Source: Neisseria lactamica | Lineage (GTDB): Bacteria > Pseudomonadota > Gammaproteobacteria > Burkholderiales > Neisseriaceae | Direction: 5' to 3' | Assembly: GCA_001067655.1 (NCBI GenBank) | Contig: JUNU01000384.1 | Coordinates: 1 to 13,007, forward strand | DNA length: 13,007 bases | Shown: positions 5,933-12,954 of the stretch, in pieces | Layout of the letters: each line of letters starts with the position of its first letter | Position numbering within the stretch: the stretch's first letter is position 1 | Made by a program: the position numbers and the translations under genes | The notes under the pieces: model-generated | Database searches by the model: none | The model's input: only the letters and a program-made list of their open reading frames with translations | Told to the model about the DNA's origin: nothing

Positions 5933-8158
5933 TTACAGCTTTGCCAATGCCTGATTGAACGTTGCGCTCGGACGCATGGCCTGGGCGGCTTTGGCTGCGT
6001 CGGGGGCGTAGTAGCCGCCGATGTCGGCTGCTTTGCCTTGTACGGAGGAAAGCTCGGCAACGATTTTCGCTTCGTCGGCGGTCAGGGTTTCTGCCAGCGG
6101 CGCAAACGCTGCTTTCAATTCCGTGTCTTTATCCTGCGCTGCCAGTTCTTGCGCCCAATAGAGGGTGAGGTAGAAATGGCTGCCGCGGTTGTCGAGTTCG
6201 CCTGCTTTGCGTTTGGGCGATTTGTCGTTCAACAACAGTTTTTCGGTAGCGGCATCGAGTGTATCGGCGAGGACTTGGGCTTTGGTGTTGCCGGTTTTTT
6301 GCGCCAGATGTTCAAACGATACGGCGAGTGCGAGGAATTCGCCTAGCGAGTCCCAGCGCAGGTGGTTTTCTTCGAGGAACTGTTGAACGTGTTTCGGTGC
6401 GGAGCCGCCCGCGCCGGTTTCAAACATACCGCCGCCGTTCATGAGGGGAACGATAGACAGCATTTTCGCGCTGGTGCCGAGTTCCAAAATCGGGAACAGG
6501 TCGGTCAGATAATCGCGCAGGACGTTACCGGTTACGGAAATGGTGTCTTCGCCGTTTTTCAGACGACCCAAGCTGAACTTGGCGGCTTCTTCGGGGGCGA
6601 GAACGCGGATGTCGAGGCCGTCGGTATCCAGTTCGGCAAGGTAGGCTTTGACTTTGGCGAGCAGGCTTTTATCGTGCGGACGGTTTTCGTCGAGCCAGAA
6701 CACGGCGGGCGTGTTGCTCAGGCGGGCGCGGTTGACGGCGAGTTGTACCCAGTCTTTGACGGGCGCGTCTTTGGTTTGGCACATACGCCAGATGTCGCCT
6801 GCCTCAACTTCGTGCTGCATTAGGACTTTGCCCGCCGCATCAATGACTTGAACTTGGCCGTCGGCTTCGATTTCGAAGGTTTTATTGTGCGAACCGTATT
6901 CTTCGGCTGCCTGCGCCATCAGGCCGACGTTGGGCACGGTACCCATGGTCGTCGGATCGAACGCGCCGTGTTCGCGGCAGAAGTCGATGGTCGCCTGATA
7001 AACGCCTGCGTAGCTGCTGTCGGGAATCACGGCTTTGGTGTCTTGCGCTTTGCCGTCTTTATCCCACATACGGCCGGAGTTACGAATCATCGCAGGCATA
7101 GAAGCATCGACGATGACGTCGCTGGGGACGTGCAGGTTGGTGATGCCTTTGTCAGAATCGACCATCGCCAAATCAGGGTTGGCGGCGTAAACGGCGGCGA
7201 TTTCAGCTTCAACGGCAGCGCGGGTGTCTGCATCCAGTTTGTCCAGATTGGCCAGCAGGTTGCCGAAGCCGTTGTTGACGTTGACGCCTGCGGCAGCCAG
7301 TTTGTCGCCGAATTTTTCAAATACAGGCGCGAAGAACACTTTGACGGCGTGTCCGAAGATAATCGGGTCGGACACTTTCATCATGGTGGCTTTCATGTGC
7401 AGCGAGAACAAAACGCCTTTTGCTTTTGCATCTTTCACTTGTTCGGCAAGGAAGGCGAGCAGGGCTTTTTTGCTCATCACGGTCGCGTCGATAATTTCGC
7501 CGGCTTTCAGGGCGACGGGCTCGCGCAACTCTTTCTTGTTGCCTTGTTTATCGGTGAACACGATGGATACGGAAGTCGCATCGGGTACGGTAACGGATTG
7601 TTCATTATGGAAAAAGTCTCCGCTTTGCATGGTGGCAACATGGGTTTTGGAGTCTTTCGTCCATGCGCCCATGCTGTGCGGATTTTTTTTCGCAAAGTTT
7701 TTCACTGCTTTCGGCGCGCGACGGTCGGAGTTGCCTTCGCGTAGGACAGGGTTGACCGCGCTACCTTTGATGCGGTCGTAACGTTCGCGCACGGCTTTTT
7801 CTTCATCGGTTTGCGGGTCGGCGGGATAGTCGGGGACGACAAAGCCTTTGGCCTGCAATTCTTTAATTGCGGCGGTCAGTTGCGGTACGGACGCGCTGAT
7901 GTTCGGCAGTTTGATCACGTTGGCGTCGGGCTGTTTCACCAGTTCGCCCAACTCGGCAAGCGCGTCGGGTACGCGCTGCGCTTCGGTCAGATGTTCGGGG
8001 AACGCCGCCAGAATGCGGCCGGACAGGGAAATATCGCTGGTTTTGACTTCGATACCGGCATGGCGGGTAAACGCCTGCACAATCGGCAGCAGGGATTGGG
8101 TCGCCAGCGCGGGGGCTTCGTCGGTATGGGTGTAGATAATGGTGGCTTTGCTAGTCAT
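5933..8158 (-). CDS. icd: Monomeric NADP-dependent isocitrate dehydrogenase (IDH II)
   Basis: This enzyme oxidises isocitrate to 2-oxoglutarate and CO2 with NADP in the TCA cycle, in the cytoplasm. Its 741 residues equal the Azotobacter vinelandii monomeric IDH in length, and it is unrelated in size to the 416-residue homodimer type. Residues expected from that structure appear one position later: Ser133, Lys256, Asp351, Tyr421, metal-ligand aspartates Asp549 and Asp553, and NADP phosphate contacts near Lys589-His590, Arg601 and Arg650. Other marks are SDRRAPKAVKNFAKKNPHSMG (144-164) and NSGRMWDKDGKAQDTKAVIP (360-379). It appears to be a single gene closed by a DUS terminator. An uptake sequence lies inside the coding region and encodes GRLKN (531-535). 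The start is preceded by a purine-rich AAGAGAA. Confidence 0.97.
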   Translation of the reverse strand: MTSKATIIYTHTDEAPALATQSLLPIVQAFTRHAGIEVKTSDISLSGRILAAFPEHLTEAQRVPDALAELGELVKQPDANVIKLPNISASVPQLTAAIKELQAKGFVVPDYPADPQTDEEKAVRERYDRIKGSAVNPVLREGNSDRRAPKAVKNFAKKNPHSMGAWTKDSKTHVATMQSGDFFHNEQSVTVPDATSVSIVFTDKQGNKKELREPVALKAGEIIDATVMSKKALLAFLAEQVKDAKAKGVLFSLHMKATMMKVSDPIIFGHAVKVFFAPVFEKFGDKLAAAGVNVNNGFGNLLANLDKLDADTRAAVEAEIAAVYAANPDLAMVDSDKGITNLHVPSDVIVDASMPAMIRNSGRMWDKDGKAQDTKAVIPDSSYAGVYQATIDFCREHGAFDPTTMGTVPNVGLMAQAAEEYGSHNKTFEIEADGQVQVIDAAGKVLMQHEVEAGDIWRMCQTKDAPVKDWVQLAVNRARLSNTPAVFWLDENRPHDKSLLAKVKAYLAELDTDGLDIRVLAPEEAAKFSLGRLKNGEDTISVTGNVLRDYLTDLFPILELGTSAKMLSIVPLMNGGGMFETGAGGSAPKHVQQFLEENHLRWDSLGEFLALAVSFEHLAQKTGNTKAQVLADTLDAATEKLLLNDKSPKRKAGELDNRGSHFYLTLYWAQELAAQDKDTELKAAFAPLAETLTADEAKIVAELSSVQGKAADIGGYYAPDAAKAAQAMRPSATFNQALAKL
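6558..6567 (-). repeat. DNA uptake sequence inside icd
   Basis: A complete 10-base uptake core within the icd coding region, read in frame as Gly-Arg-Leu-Lys. It is the only uptake core I found wholly inside a supported coding sequence in this window. Confidence 0.9.
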
Positions 8159-8283
8159 GGGATATTCTCTTGTAGGTTAGGTTTTTCTTTTCGAATGCGG
8201 CGCAAAAGCGCGCTGCGTGGCTATTATGGCATATTTCGGCAGGCTTGGGATATGGTTTTAATATGTTATCAATCAGTTTGCAA

Positions 8284-8328
8284 AAAGGTCGTCTGAAATG
8301 GCTTCGGTAGCGTTTTCAGACGACCTTT
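8284..8328. terminator. Inverted DUS terminator after the secreted-protein gene
   Basis: A 15 bp perfect stem (8284-8298 with 8314-8328) encloses a 15 base loop, with A/T tracts on both outer sides. It begins 7 bases past the stop of the minus-strand gene at 8336-8995 and separates it from icd, which therefore needs its own promoter in 8159-8283. Confidence 0.9.
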
Positions 8329-8335
8329 GGGGGGA

Positions 8336-8995
8336 TTATAGGGAATATTTTTTCTTTAATGCACGGACGGCTTTCAATATTTCTGCATTGCTTTTCTTAA
8401 CTCCTTCTTGAGCTTTATTTCGTTTTTCTAGAAAAGCCATTACATCCAATCGGTTTATTTCAGGTTTTTTTTCTCCTTTACCCATCAAGGTTTTTTGATG
8501 TTTTATCAAATATTCCAAAACATGACTTGCCAATATATTGATTTCGACCCTCCGGTTGACCACTGCTTTAATTTCAGGATCGCGGAAATCAGCATCCAAA
8601 AATCTTCCGGTAACTTTTTTCCACTCATCAGCCAGCTTTTTTGCAGCTTCAAAAAATTCTGGAGAATGTGTCGAATTTTCTCCGGCCCGGTTAAATTCAT
8701 CTTGTGCCGTCATCAATTCCGAATGAGACTGTAAAACGATTTCGAAAAATTTAACCAAATCCGCCCGTCCGTATGGCGATTTCACATTTGAAATGGGGAA
8801 CGGCTCCAGCAGTTTCGGATCAGGCTCGGGAAAGTCGTTGATCATTTTGGCATAATCGGCGGGCAGCATGACCTTGCCTTTGGAAGACTGCACCGCGACG
8901 CGTTTTCCTGCAACAGGTTTGGCAGCGGCACTTATGCTGACAGTCAATGCGGATGCGGTCAGCAACACTGAAACGAAACGGATGAAAGCAGTCAT
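8336..8995 (-). CDS. Secreted or periplasmic protein of unknown function
   Basis: I do not recognise the family. From the ATG at 8995, supported by AAGGAG about six bases upstream, the protein has 219 residues. A longer frame to 9169 has no good start signal and would bury the signal peptide. Residues 1-25 form a signal peptide (hydrophobic VSVLLTASALTVSISAAA, likely cleaved after Ala24 or Ala25). The mature part is highly charged and mostly helical: LPADYAKMINDFPEPDPKLL (44-63), a Glu/Lys-rich helical stretch, and a basic tail ending in RALKKKYSL. No lipobox cysteine is present; the protein has no cysteine at all. It is monocistronic, with a single uptake sequence upstream (9060-9071) and a DUS terminator downstream. 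Confidence 0.8.
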   Translation of the reverse strand: MTAFIRFVSVLLTASALTVSISAAAKPVAGKRVAVQSSKGKVMLPADYAKMINDFPEPDPKLLEPFPISNVKSPYGRADLVKFFEIVLQSHSELMTAQDEFNRAGENSTHSPEFFEAAKKLADEWKKVTGRFLDADFRDPEIKAVVNRRVEINILASHVLEYLIKHQKTLMGKGEKKPEINRLDVMAFLEKRNKAQEGVKKSNAEILKAVRALKKKYSL

Positions 8996-9059
8996 AAAGC
9001 TCCTTAAATATTGTGTTGATAATCTGTTAGTCCGACGGTGGTAAAAAAGGTTTCTTATT

Positions 9060-9071
9060 TTCAGACGACCT
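9060..9071 (-). repeat. Single DNA uptake sequence
   Basis: TTCAGACGACCT, a full 12-base DUS with no inverted partner nearby, in the leader region of the secreted-protein gene. Confidence 0.9.
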
Positions 9072-9195
9072 TGGAGAGGGAATCCAATTATTGGGTATTG
9101 ATATAGCAAACTTAAAAATATTTTTATGAATAACACCCCAAATCTGCTTAAACTCTCTTCAGATATCACAGATTAACCTACAGACTGCTGATAAT

Positions 9196-9699
9196 TTATT
9201 TATTAGAAAAGACCACAAATTTTCCATTAGGATAGGAACCTTCATATCCACATGGAAAACCATTATTGAGATAAATTAGCCTCATTTTTTCAATAAATGG
9301 AGATGTTTTATTATGGGCAACGCATAATAAAAGTTTTAGCATATCTCCCTCCATATTATTAAAAAGGAGGGAAATTTCCGTACCAGCATCATAACCAACT
9401 TTTTTGGTTGCGCCACAAAAGTCCTTTGAATAATTTAATTCTTCTTCCAAAAAATGATTAATTTTGGATAGTATGTTGCTATTTCCGTAAATATTTAAAT
9501 TGACTAACTGGTCTTCCCACAAAGATTGCCAATCTTGAAAAAATTCTTCTGAATCATCAGTTGCAAAATAAGTAGCTAAATCACCATCATGGATTATCTT
9601 AATTTGATCATCTTTTATGTTAAAAGGTGCAGCATAGAATTTTTTATTCCTTAAGAATCGAACTAATTCATCATATTCAATATCTTTAATATTCCACAT
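9196..9699 (-). CDS. AT-rich orphan gene, unknown cytoplasmic protein
   Basis: I do not recognise this 167-residue protein. It has no signal peptide or membrane segment. The sequence is rich in Asp, Glu, Asn and Lys (for example DGDLATYFATDDSEEFFQDW at about 39-58) with a Tyr/Gly-rich C-terminus (NNGFPCGYEGSYPNGKFVVF). AGGAT upstream of the ATG gives a plausible ribosome binding site. Base composition is clearly more AT-rich than the flanking lysC and icd genes, suggesting horizontal origin. In size, acidity and composition it resembles orphan immunity proteins of polymorphic toxin systems, but no toxin gene is adjacent and I see no diagnostic motif. That idea is inference only. Confidence 0.7.
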   Translation of the reverse strand: MWNIKDIEYDELVRFLRNKKFYAAPFNIKDDQIKIIHDGDLATYFATDDSEEFFQDWQSLWEDQLVNLNIYGNSNILSKINHFLEEELNYSKDFCGATKKVGYDAGTEISLLFNNMEGDMLKLLLCVAHNKTSPFIEKMRLIYLNNGFPCGYEGSYPNGKFVVFSNK

Positions 9700-9828
9700 A
9701 TATCCTATACCTTGTCAGAATTCTAAAATTAATTACTACTTTTTAGGTTTTGCTTATGGAGGAGATATCCGATAAACAGCTAAGAAAATATTATCGGATA
9801 TAGATTCCAACCTACGGTTTCTCATAAA

Positions 9829-9864
9829 AAAGGTCGTCTGAAAATAAAATTTCAGACGACCTTT
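9829..9864. terminator. Inverted DUS terminator after lysC
   Basis: A 15 bp perfect stem (9829-9843 with 9850-9864) with a 6 base loop and A/T tails, 16 bases past the lysC stop on the minus strand. Confidence 0.9.
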
Positions 9865-9880
9865 CAAACATATAACCCGA

Positions 9881-10354
9881 TTAACCCAAATCAAACGCTT
9901 TATGCAGGACGCGGGTGGCAAGTTCCATGTACTTCTCGTCAATTAAGACGGAAACTTTGATTTCTGAGGTGGAAATCATTTGGATGTTGATGCCTTCTTC
10001 GGCGAGGGTGCGGAAGATTTTGGCAGCAACGCCGACGTGCGAACGCATACCCAAGCCGACTGCGGAGACTTTGCATACGGTGTCGTCGCCGTCGATGGCG
10101 GCTGCGCCTATGCTGTCTTGCAGTTTGGACAGGATTTCGATGGTTTGTCTGTAATCGCCGCGCGGTACGGTGAAGGAGAAATCAGTGGTGCCTTCGCTGC
10201 CGACATTTTGGATGATCATATCGACTTCAATGTTGGCATCGGCAACCGCGCCTAAAATTTGGTAGGCGACGCCGGGTTTGTCGGGTACGCCACGCACGTT
10301 GATGCGGGCTTGGTTTTTATCGAATGCAATACCGGTTACGGCAGCTCTTTCCAT
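9881..10354 (-). other. Possible internal start for aspartokinase beta subunit
   Basis: Inside lysC, codon Met249 is preceded on the minus strand by AGAGGA with seven base spacing, a near-ideal ribosome binding site. Translation from here gives a 157-residue protein made of the two ACT domains. Corynebacterium and Bacillus aspartokinases are known to make such a beta subunit from an internal start at about codon 250. Here it is inferred from position and signal only. Confidence 0.5.
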
Positions 10355-11098
10355 GTTGTCGTCCTCTTCAAAGGTAATTAAGGTGCCGTTGCCGCCGTCT
10401 TGCAGGCTGCTCAGTACGCGCAGGCGCACTTTGTATTTTCCGGCGAATTCTACTGAACGGATTTGCAAAACTTTCGAACCGAGGCTTGCCAGTTCGATCA
10501 TTTCTTCAAATGTAACCGTATCCATGCGGCGCGCTTCAGGCACGACGCGGGGGTCGGTGGTGTAAACGCCGTCTACGTCGGTATAGATTTGGCATTCGTC
10601 TGCTTTGAGGGCCGCGGCGAGCGCGACGGCGGAGGTGTCGGAACCGCCGCGTCCGAGCGTGGAAATATTGCCTTCGCTGCTGATGCCTTGGAAGCCGGCA
10701 ACGATGACGACTTTGCCCTCGGCGAGGTCGGCGCGCATTTTTTCGTCATCGATGCTTTCGATGCGGGCTTTGGTGTGGGAAGTATCGGTTTTGAGGGCGA
10801 CCTGCCAGCCGGTGTAGCTTTTGGCATCCACGCCGATGTCTTTCAATGCCATTGCCAAAAGGCCGATGGTCACTTGTTCGCCGGTGGACAAGACTACGTC
10901 CAGCTCGCGCGGATCGGGATGCTCCTGCATTTCGTGCGCCAGCGCAACCAGGCGGTTGGTTTCGCCGCTCATGGCGGATACGACGACAACGATGTCGTGT
11001 CCTTCGGCGCGGGCTTTGGCGACACGTTTGGCTACGTTTTTAATGCGTTCGGGCGAGCCTACTGATGTGCCGCCGTATTTATGTACGATTAACGCCAT
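9881..11098 (-). CDS. lysC: Aspartokinase (aspartate kinase)
   Basis: It phosphorylates aspartate to aspartyl-phosphate, the first step towards lysine, diaminopimelate, threonine and methionine, in the cytoplasm. The 405 residues contain a kinase domain with KYGGTSVG (7-14), VVSAMSGETNRL (39-50), STGEQVTIGLLAMAL (71-85) and GRGGSDTSAVALAAAL (149-164), followed by two ACT domains (about 265-340 and 345-405) that bind feedback amino acids. The length and layout match the aspartokinases of Pseudomonas and Corynebacterium that are built from a full alpha chain and an ACT-only beta chain. An internal Met249 with a good ribosome binding site may start that beta chain. It is monocistronic, with a promoter at 11157-11185 and a DUS terminator downstream. 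AAGAAAG eight bases before the ATG supports the start. Confidence 0.96.
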   Translation of the reverse strand: MALIVHKYGGTSVGSPERIKNVAKRVAKARAEGHDIVVVVSAMSGETNRLVALAHEMQEHPDPRELDVVLSTGEQVTIGLLAMALKDIGVDAKSYTGWQVALKTDTSHTKARIESIDDEKMRADLAEGKVVIVAGFQGISSEGNISTLGRGGSDTSAVALAAALKADECQIYTDVDGVYTTDPRVVPEARRMDTVTFEEMIELASLGSKVLQIRSVEFAGKYKVRLRVLSSLQDGGNGTLITFEEDDNMERAAVTGIAFDKNQARINVRGVPDKPGVAYQILGAVADANIEVDMIIQNVGSEGTTDFSFTVPRGDYRQTIEILSKLQDSIGAAAIDGDDTVCKVSAVGLGMRSHVGVAAKIFRTLAEEGINIQMISTSEIKVSVLIDEKYMELATRVLHKAFDLG

Positions 11099-11156
11099 GT
11101 TTCGTGCTTTCTTGAGGGGAGTTGGTCGGGCAGTATGGTCTGCTGGAAAAGGGCTT

Positions 11157-11185
11157 ATTATTACTATTTTTTACATGAAATTCAA
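11157..11185 (-). promoter_or_regulatory. Putative lysC promoter
   Basis: On the minus strand TTGAAT (11185-11180) and AATAAT (11162-11157) have 17 base spacing and match sigma-70 boxes in 4 and 5 of 6 positions. The leader would be about 50 bases, too short for a lysine riboswitch, and none is recognisable. Confidence 0.5.
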
Positions 11186-11256
11186 GGTTGGAACGGGAAT
11201 AATCGAATTTTGTACTGTAATGGGAAAAACGAGGGTAGGGGAATGGAATTCATAGC

Positions 11257-11302
11257 AAAAGGTCGTCTGAAAACCAAAGGGATGGTTTTCAGACGACCTT
11301 TT
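11257..11302. terminator. Inverted DUS terminator after metal permease gene
   Basis: A 19 bp perfect stem (11257-11275 with 11284-11302) with an 8 base loop, the longest in the window. It lies 77 bases past the permease stop and separates it from lysC. Confidence 0.9.
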
Positions 11303-11378
11303 ATTTCAGTTGGGTAATGAAGCTGAATCAGGAACAATGAATTTATGGTTTGATTGGTTTTTAGAGTATGGCTTGTCG

Positions 11379-12257
11379 TCAAGCGGTGCGGTGTTTTTTG
11401 CCGCGTATCCATTTGGTCAATATGCCGCCTTCGCTGCCGAAGATGACGGACAGGGTGTATAAGACGCCGCAACACAAAATGATGGCGGGGCCGGACGGTA
11501 TTTCGACGTGATACGAAAACAGTAAGCCCGCAAAGCCGCAGAAGAGTGCCAGCAAGACTGACAATAAAATCAACATGCCCATATTTTTTGCCCACAAGCG
11601 CGCGGTAATGGCGGGCAACATCATCAAACCGACTGACATCAGCGTGCCGAGTGCTTGAAAGCCAGCAACCAGATTCATGACTACCAACACGAGAAACGCG
11701 ACATGCCAAAAGCCGCCTTTCCCGCCAACGGCTTTTAGAAACAGGGGATCGATGCTCTCCAAGACTAAGGGGCGGTAGATGATTGCCAAGACGGCAATCG
11801 TTACGCTGGCGGCGATGGCAATCAGTTGTAATGCAGGGATGTCCACTGCCAAGACGGAACCGAACAACAAATGCAGCAAATCTACGCTGCCGTCTTTTTG
11901 TTTGCTGACCAAGATGACGCCGATTGCCAGACTGCTCAAATAAAATGCGGCAAAGTTGGCGTCTTCTTTCAAGGAGGTAAAACGGCTGACCAATCCTGCC
12001 AAAAGAGCCATCAGCATGCCGGCAACAAAGCCGCCGATACTCATTGCCGGCAGGCTCAAACCGGCGAAAATATAACCTATCGCGGCTCCGGGCAAAACGG
12101 CATGACTTAATGCGTCTCCAACCAGGCTCATGCGGCGCATCACGAGGAAGACGCCGACAGGTGCGGCACTGAGTGCCAGACAGAATATCGATGCCAGCGC
12201 ATAACGCATGAAATCGAACTCTGCGAACGGAGAAATCAGTAAATCGTAAAAATTCAT
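11379..12257 (-). CDS. Metal ABC transporter permease, ABC-3 family (MntB/ZnuB type)
   Basis: This inner-membrane permease belongs to the family that imports manganese or zinc together with an ATPase and a periplasmic binding protein. The 292 residues contain about eight hydrophobic segments, the N-terminal RRMSLVGDALSHAVLPGAA (41-59) and the LGTLMSVGLMMLPAITARL segment (203-221), both typical of the family. Sequence alone does not separate Mn from Zn. The start has only a weak ribosome binding site, but it overlaps by ATGA the stop of a short upstream open frame, as in translationally coupled transporter operons. Neither an ATPase nor a binding-protein gene is adjacent: rfbC lies upstream, a terminator and lysC downstream. 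The protein itself looks complete. Confidence 0.93.
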   Translation of the reverse strand: MNFYDLLISPFAEFDFMRYALASIFCLALSAAPVGVFLVMRRMSLVGDALSHAVLPGAAIGYIFAGLSLPAMSIGGFVAGMLMALLAGLVSRFTSLKEDANFAAFYLSSLAIGVILVSKQKDGSVDLLHLLFGSVLAVDIPALQLIAIAASVTIAVLAIIYRPLVLESIDPLFLKAVGGKGGFWHVAFLVLVVMNLVAGFQALGTLMSVGLMMLPAITARLWAKNMGMLILLSVLLALFCGFAGLLFSYHVEIPSGPAIILCCGVLYTLSVIFGSEGGILTKWIRGKKHRTA

Positions 12258-12352
12258 GGTGTTTGCCGTTTGGGTTTGAAAATAATCGATGCAGGCGCAT
12301 TATCCTGATTCTGCTGCATAAGGGCAAATAAGATAACCGCCTGCAATCGTTT
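12254..12352 (-). pseudogene. Possible truncated tail of an upstream transporter gene
   Basis: An open frame runs from a DUS (12352) to a TGA at 12256-12254 that overlaps the permease ATG by four bases. It reads QAVILFALMQQNQDNAPASI and then FKPKRQTP. A four-base ATGA overlap is usual between the ATPase and permease genes of metal transporters, so this may be the last codons of a lost ATPase gene. It is too short to show any ABC motif and partly overlaps an inverted repeat, so it could be chance. Confidence 0.3.
12287..12348. other. Imperfect inverted repeat upstream of permease
   Basis: TGCAGGCG (12290-12297) pairs with CGCCTGCA (12338-12345). Inside it TTATC (12300-12304) pairs with GATAA (12332-12336), and CGA/TCG extends the outer end, for about 16 bp in total with small bulges. 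There is no T-run, so it is not a typical terminator. It could be a leader structure, an operator or a remnant of a mobile repeat. Confidence 0.5.
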
Positions 12353-12363
12353 TCAGACGACCT
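12352..12363 (-). repeat. Single DNA uptake sequence at rfbC stop
   Basis: A full 12-base DUS, with no inverted partner, overlaps the last base of the rfbC stop codon. It marks the junction between rfbC and the short remnant frame before the permease. Confidence 0.9.
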
Positions 12364-12902
12364 TAAAAGGTTGCGGCTTCTGCCAAGATTTTACCTGCCA
12401 AGTCTTTGGGCGACAGGTTGGGTTCGCTTTGCAGCGGCCATTCGATGCCGACGGTCGGGTCGTTCCAAATCAGCGAATGTTCGGCTTTCGGGTTGTAATA
12501 GTCCGTGCATTTGTAAACGAATTCGGCTTCATCGCTCAAAACGTAAAAGCCGTGTGCAAAACCTTCTGGCACCCACAGTTGGCGTTTGTTTTCCGCCGAC
12601 AGGATTTCGCCCGCCCATTTGCCGAAAGTCGGCGAACCTTTGCGCATATCGACGGCAACGTCAAACACTTCGCCGACAACAACGCGGACGAGTTTGCCTT
12701 GCGTGTTTTCGGTTTGGTAATGCAGGCCGCGCAATACGCCTTTGCCTGATTTGGAATGGTTTTCCTGTACGAAGGTGCGGTCGCAGACGTTGGCCTTAAA
12801 CCATTCGTCGCGGAAGGTTTCCATAAAGAAGCCGCGCGCGTCGCCGAAGACTTGCGGTTCTAAAAGTTTGACTTCGGGAATGGTGGTATCAATGATTTTC
12901 AT
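12363..12902 (-). CDS. rfbC: dTDP-4-dehydrorhamnose 3,5-epimerase (RmlC/RfbC)
   Basis: It converts dTDP-4-keto-6-deoxyglucose to dTDP-4-keto-L-rhamnose, the third step of dTDP-rhamnose synthesis; rfbD in this window performs the next step. The 179 residues form a single cupin domain of usual length. Visible marks are FGDARGFFMETF (19-30), VLRGLHYQ (56-63) with catalytic His61, LWVPEGFAHGFYVLSDEAEF (109-128), YKCTDYYNPKAEHSLIWND (130-148) with the conserved tyrosine, and PKDLAGK (165-171) whose Asp167 fits the partner of the catalytic histidine. The ribosome binding site is weak. A Correia element lies about 50 bases upstream and may separate the gene from rfbA/rfbB or supply a promoter. Confidence 0.96.
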   Translation of the reverse strand: MKIIDTTIPEVKLLEPQVFGDARGFFMETFRDEWFKANVCDRTFVQENHSKSGKGVLRGLHYQTENTQGKLVRVVVGEVFDVAVDMRKGSPTFGKWAGEILSAENKRQLWVPEGFAHGFYVLSDEAEFVYKCTDYYNPKAEHSLIWNDPTVGIEWPLQSEPNLSPKDLAGKILAEAATF

Positions 12903-12954
12903 ATTTTCAATTCCACTTGAACGAATTAAGAAAAACTACGCTTGATTCGATGAA

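Noticed and set aside
6848..7744. 298-codon plus-strand ORF opposite icd
   Set aside because: Antisense shadow of a well-supported enzyme in GC-rich sequence; composition (Gly, Phe, Val, His) is typical of such shadows.
8996..9169. N-terminal extension of the secreted-protein ORF
   Set aside because: It reads through an uptake sequence and would hide a good signal peptide; the ATG at 8995 has AAGGAG at the right distance.
10463..11065. 200-codon plus-strand ORF opposite lysC
   Set aside because: Antisense shadow of aspartokinase.
11182..12327. 381-codon minus-strand ORF overlapping the permease
   Set aside because: Arg-rich frame-shifted shadow of the permease that also reads through the DUS terminator; no family features.
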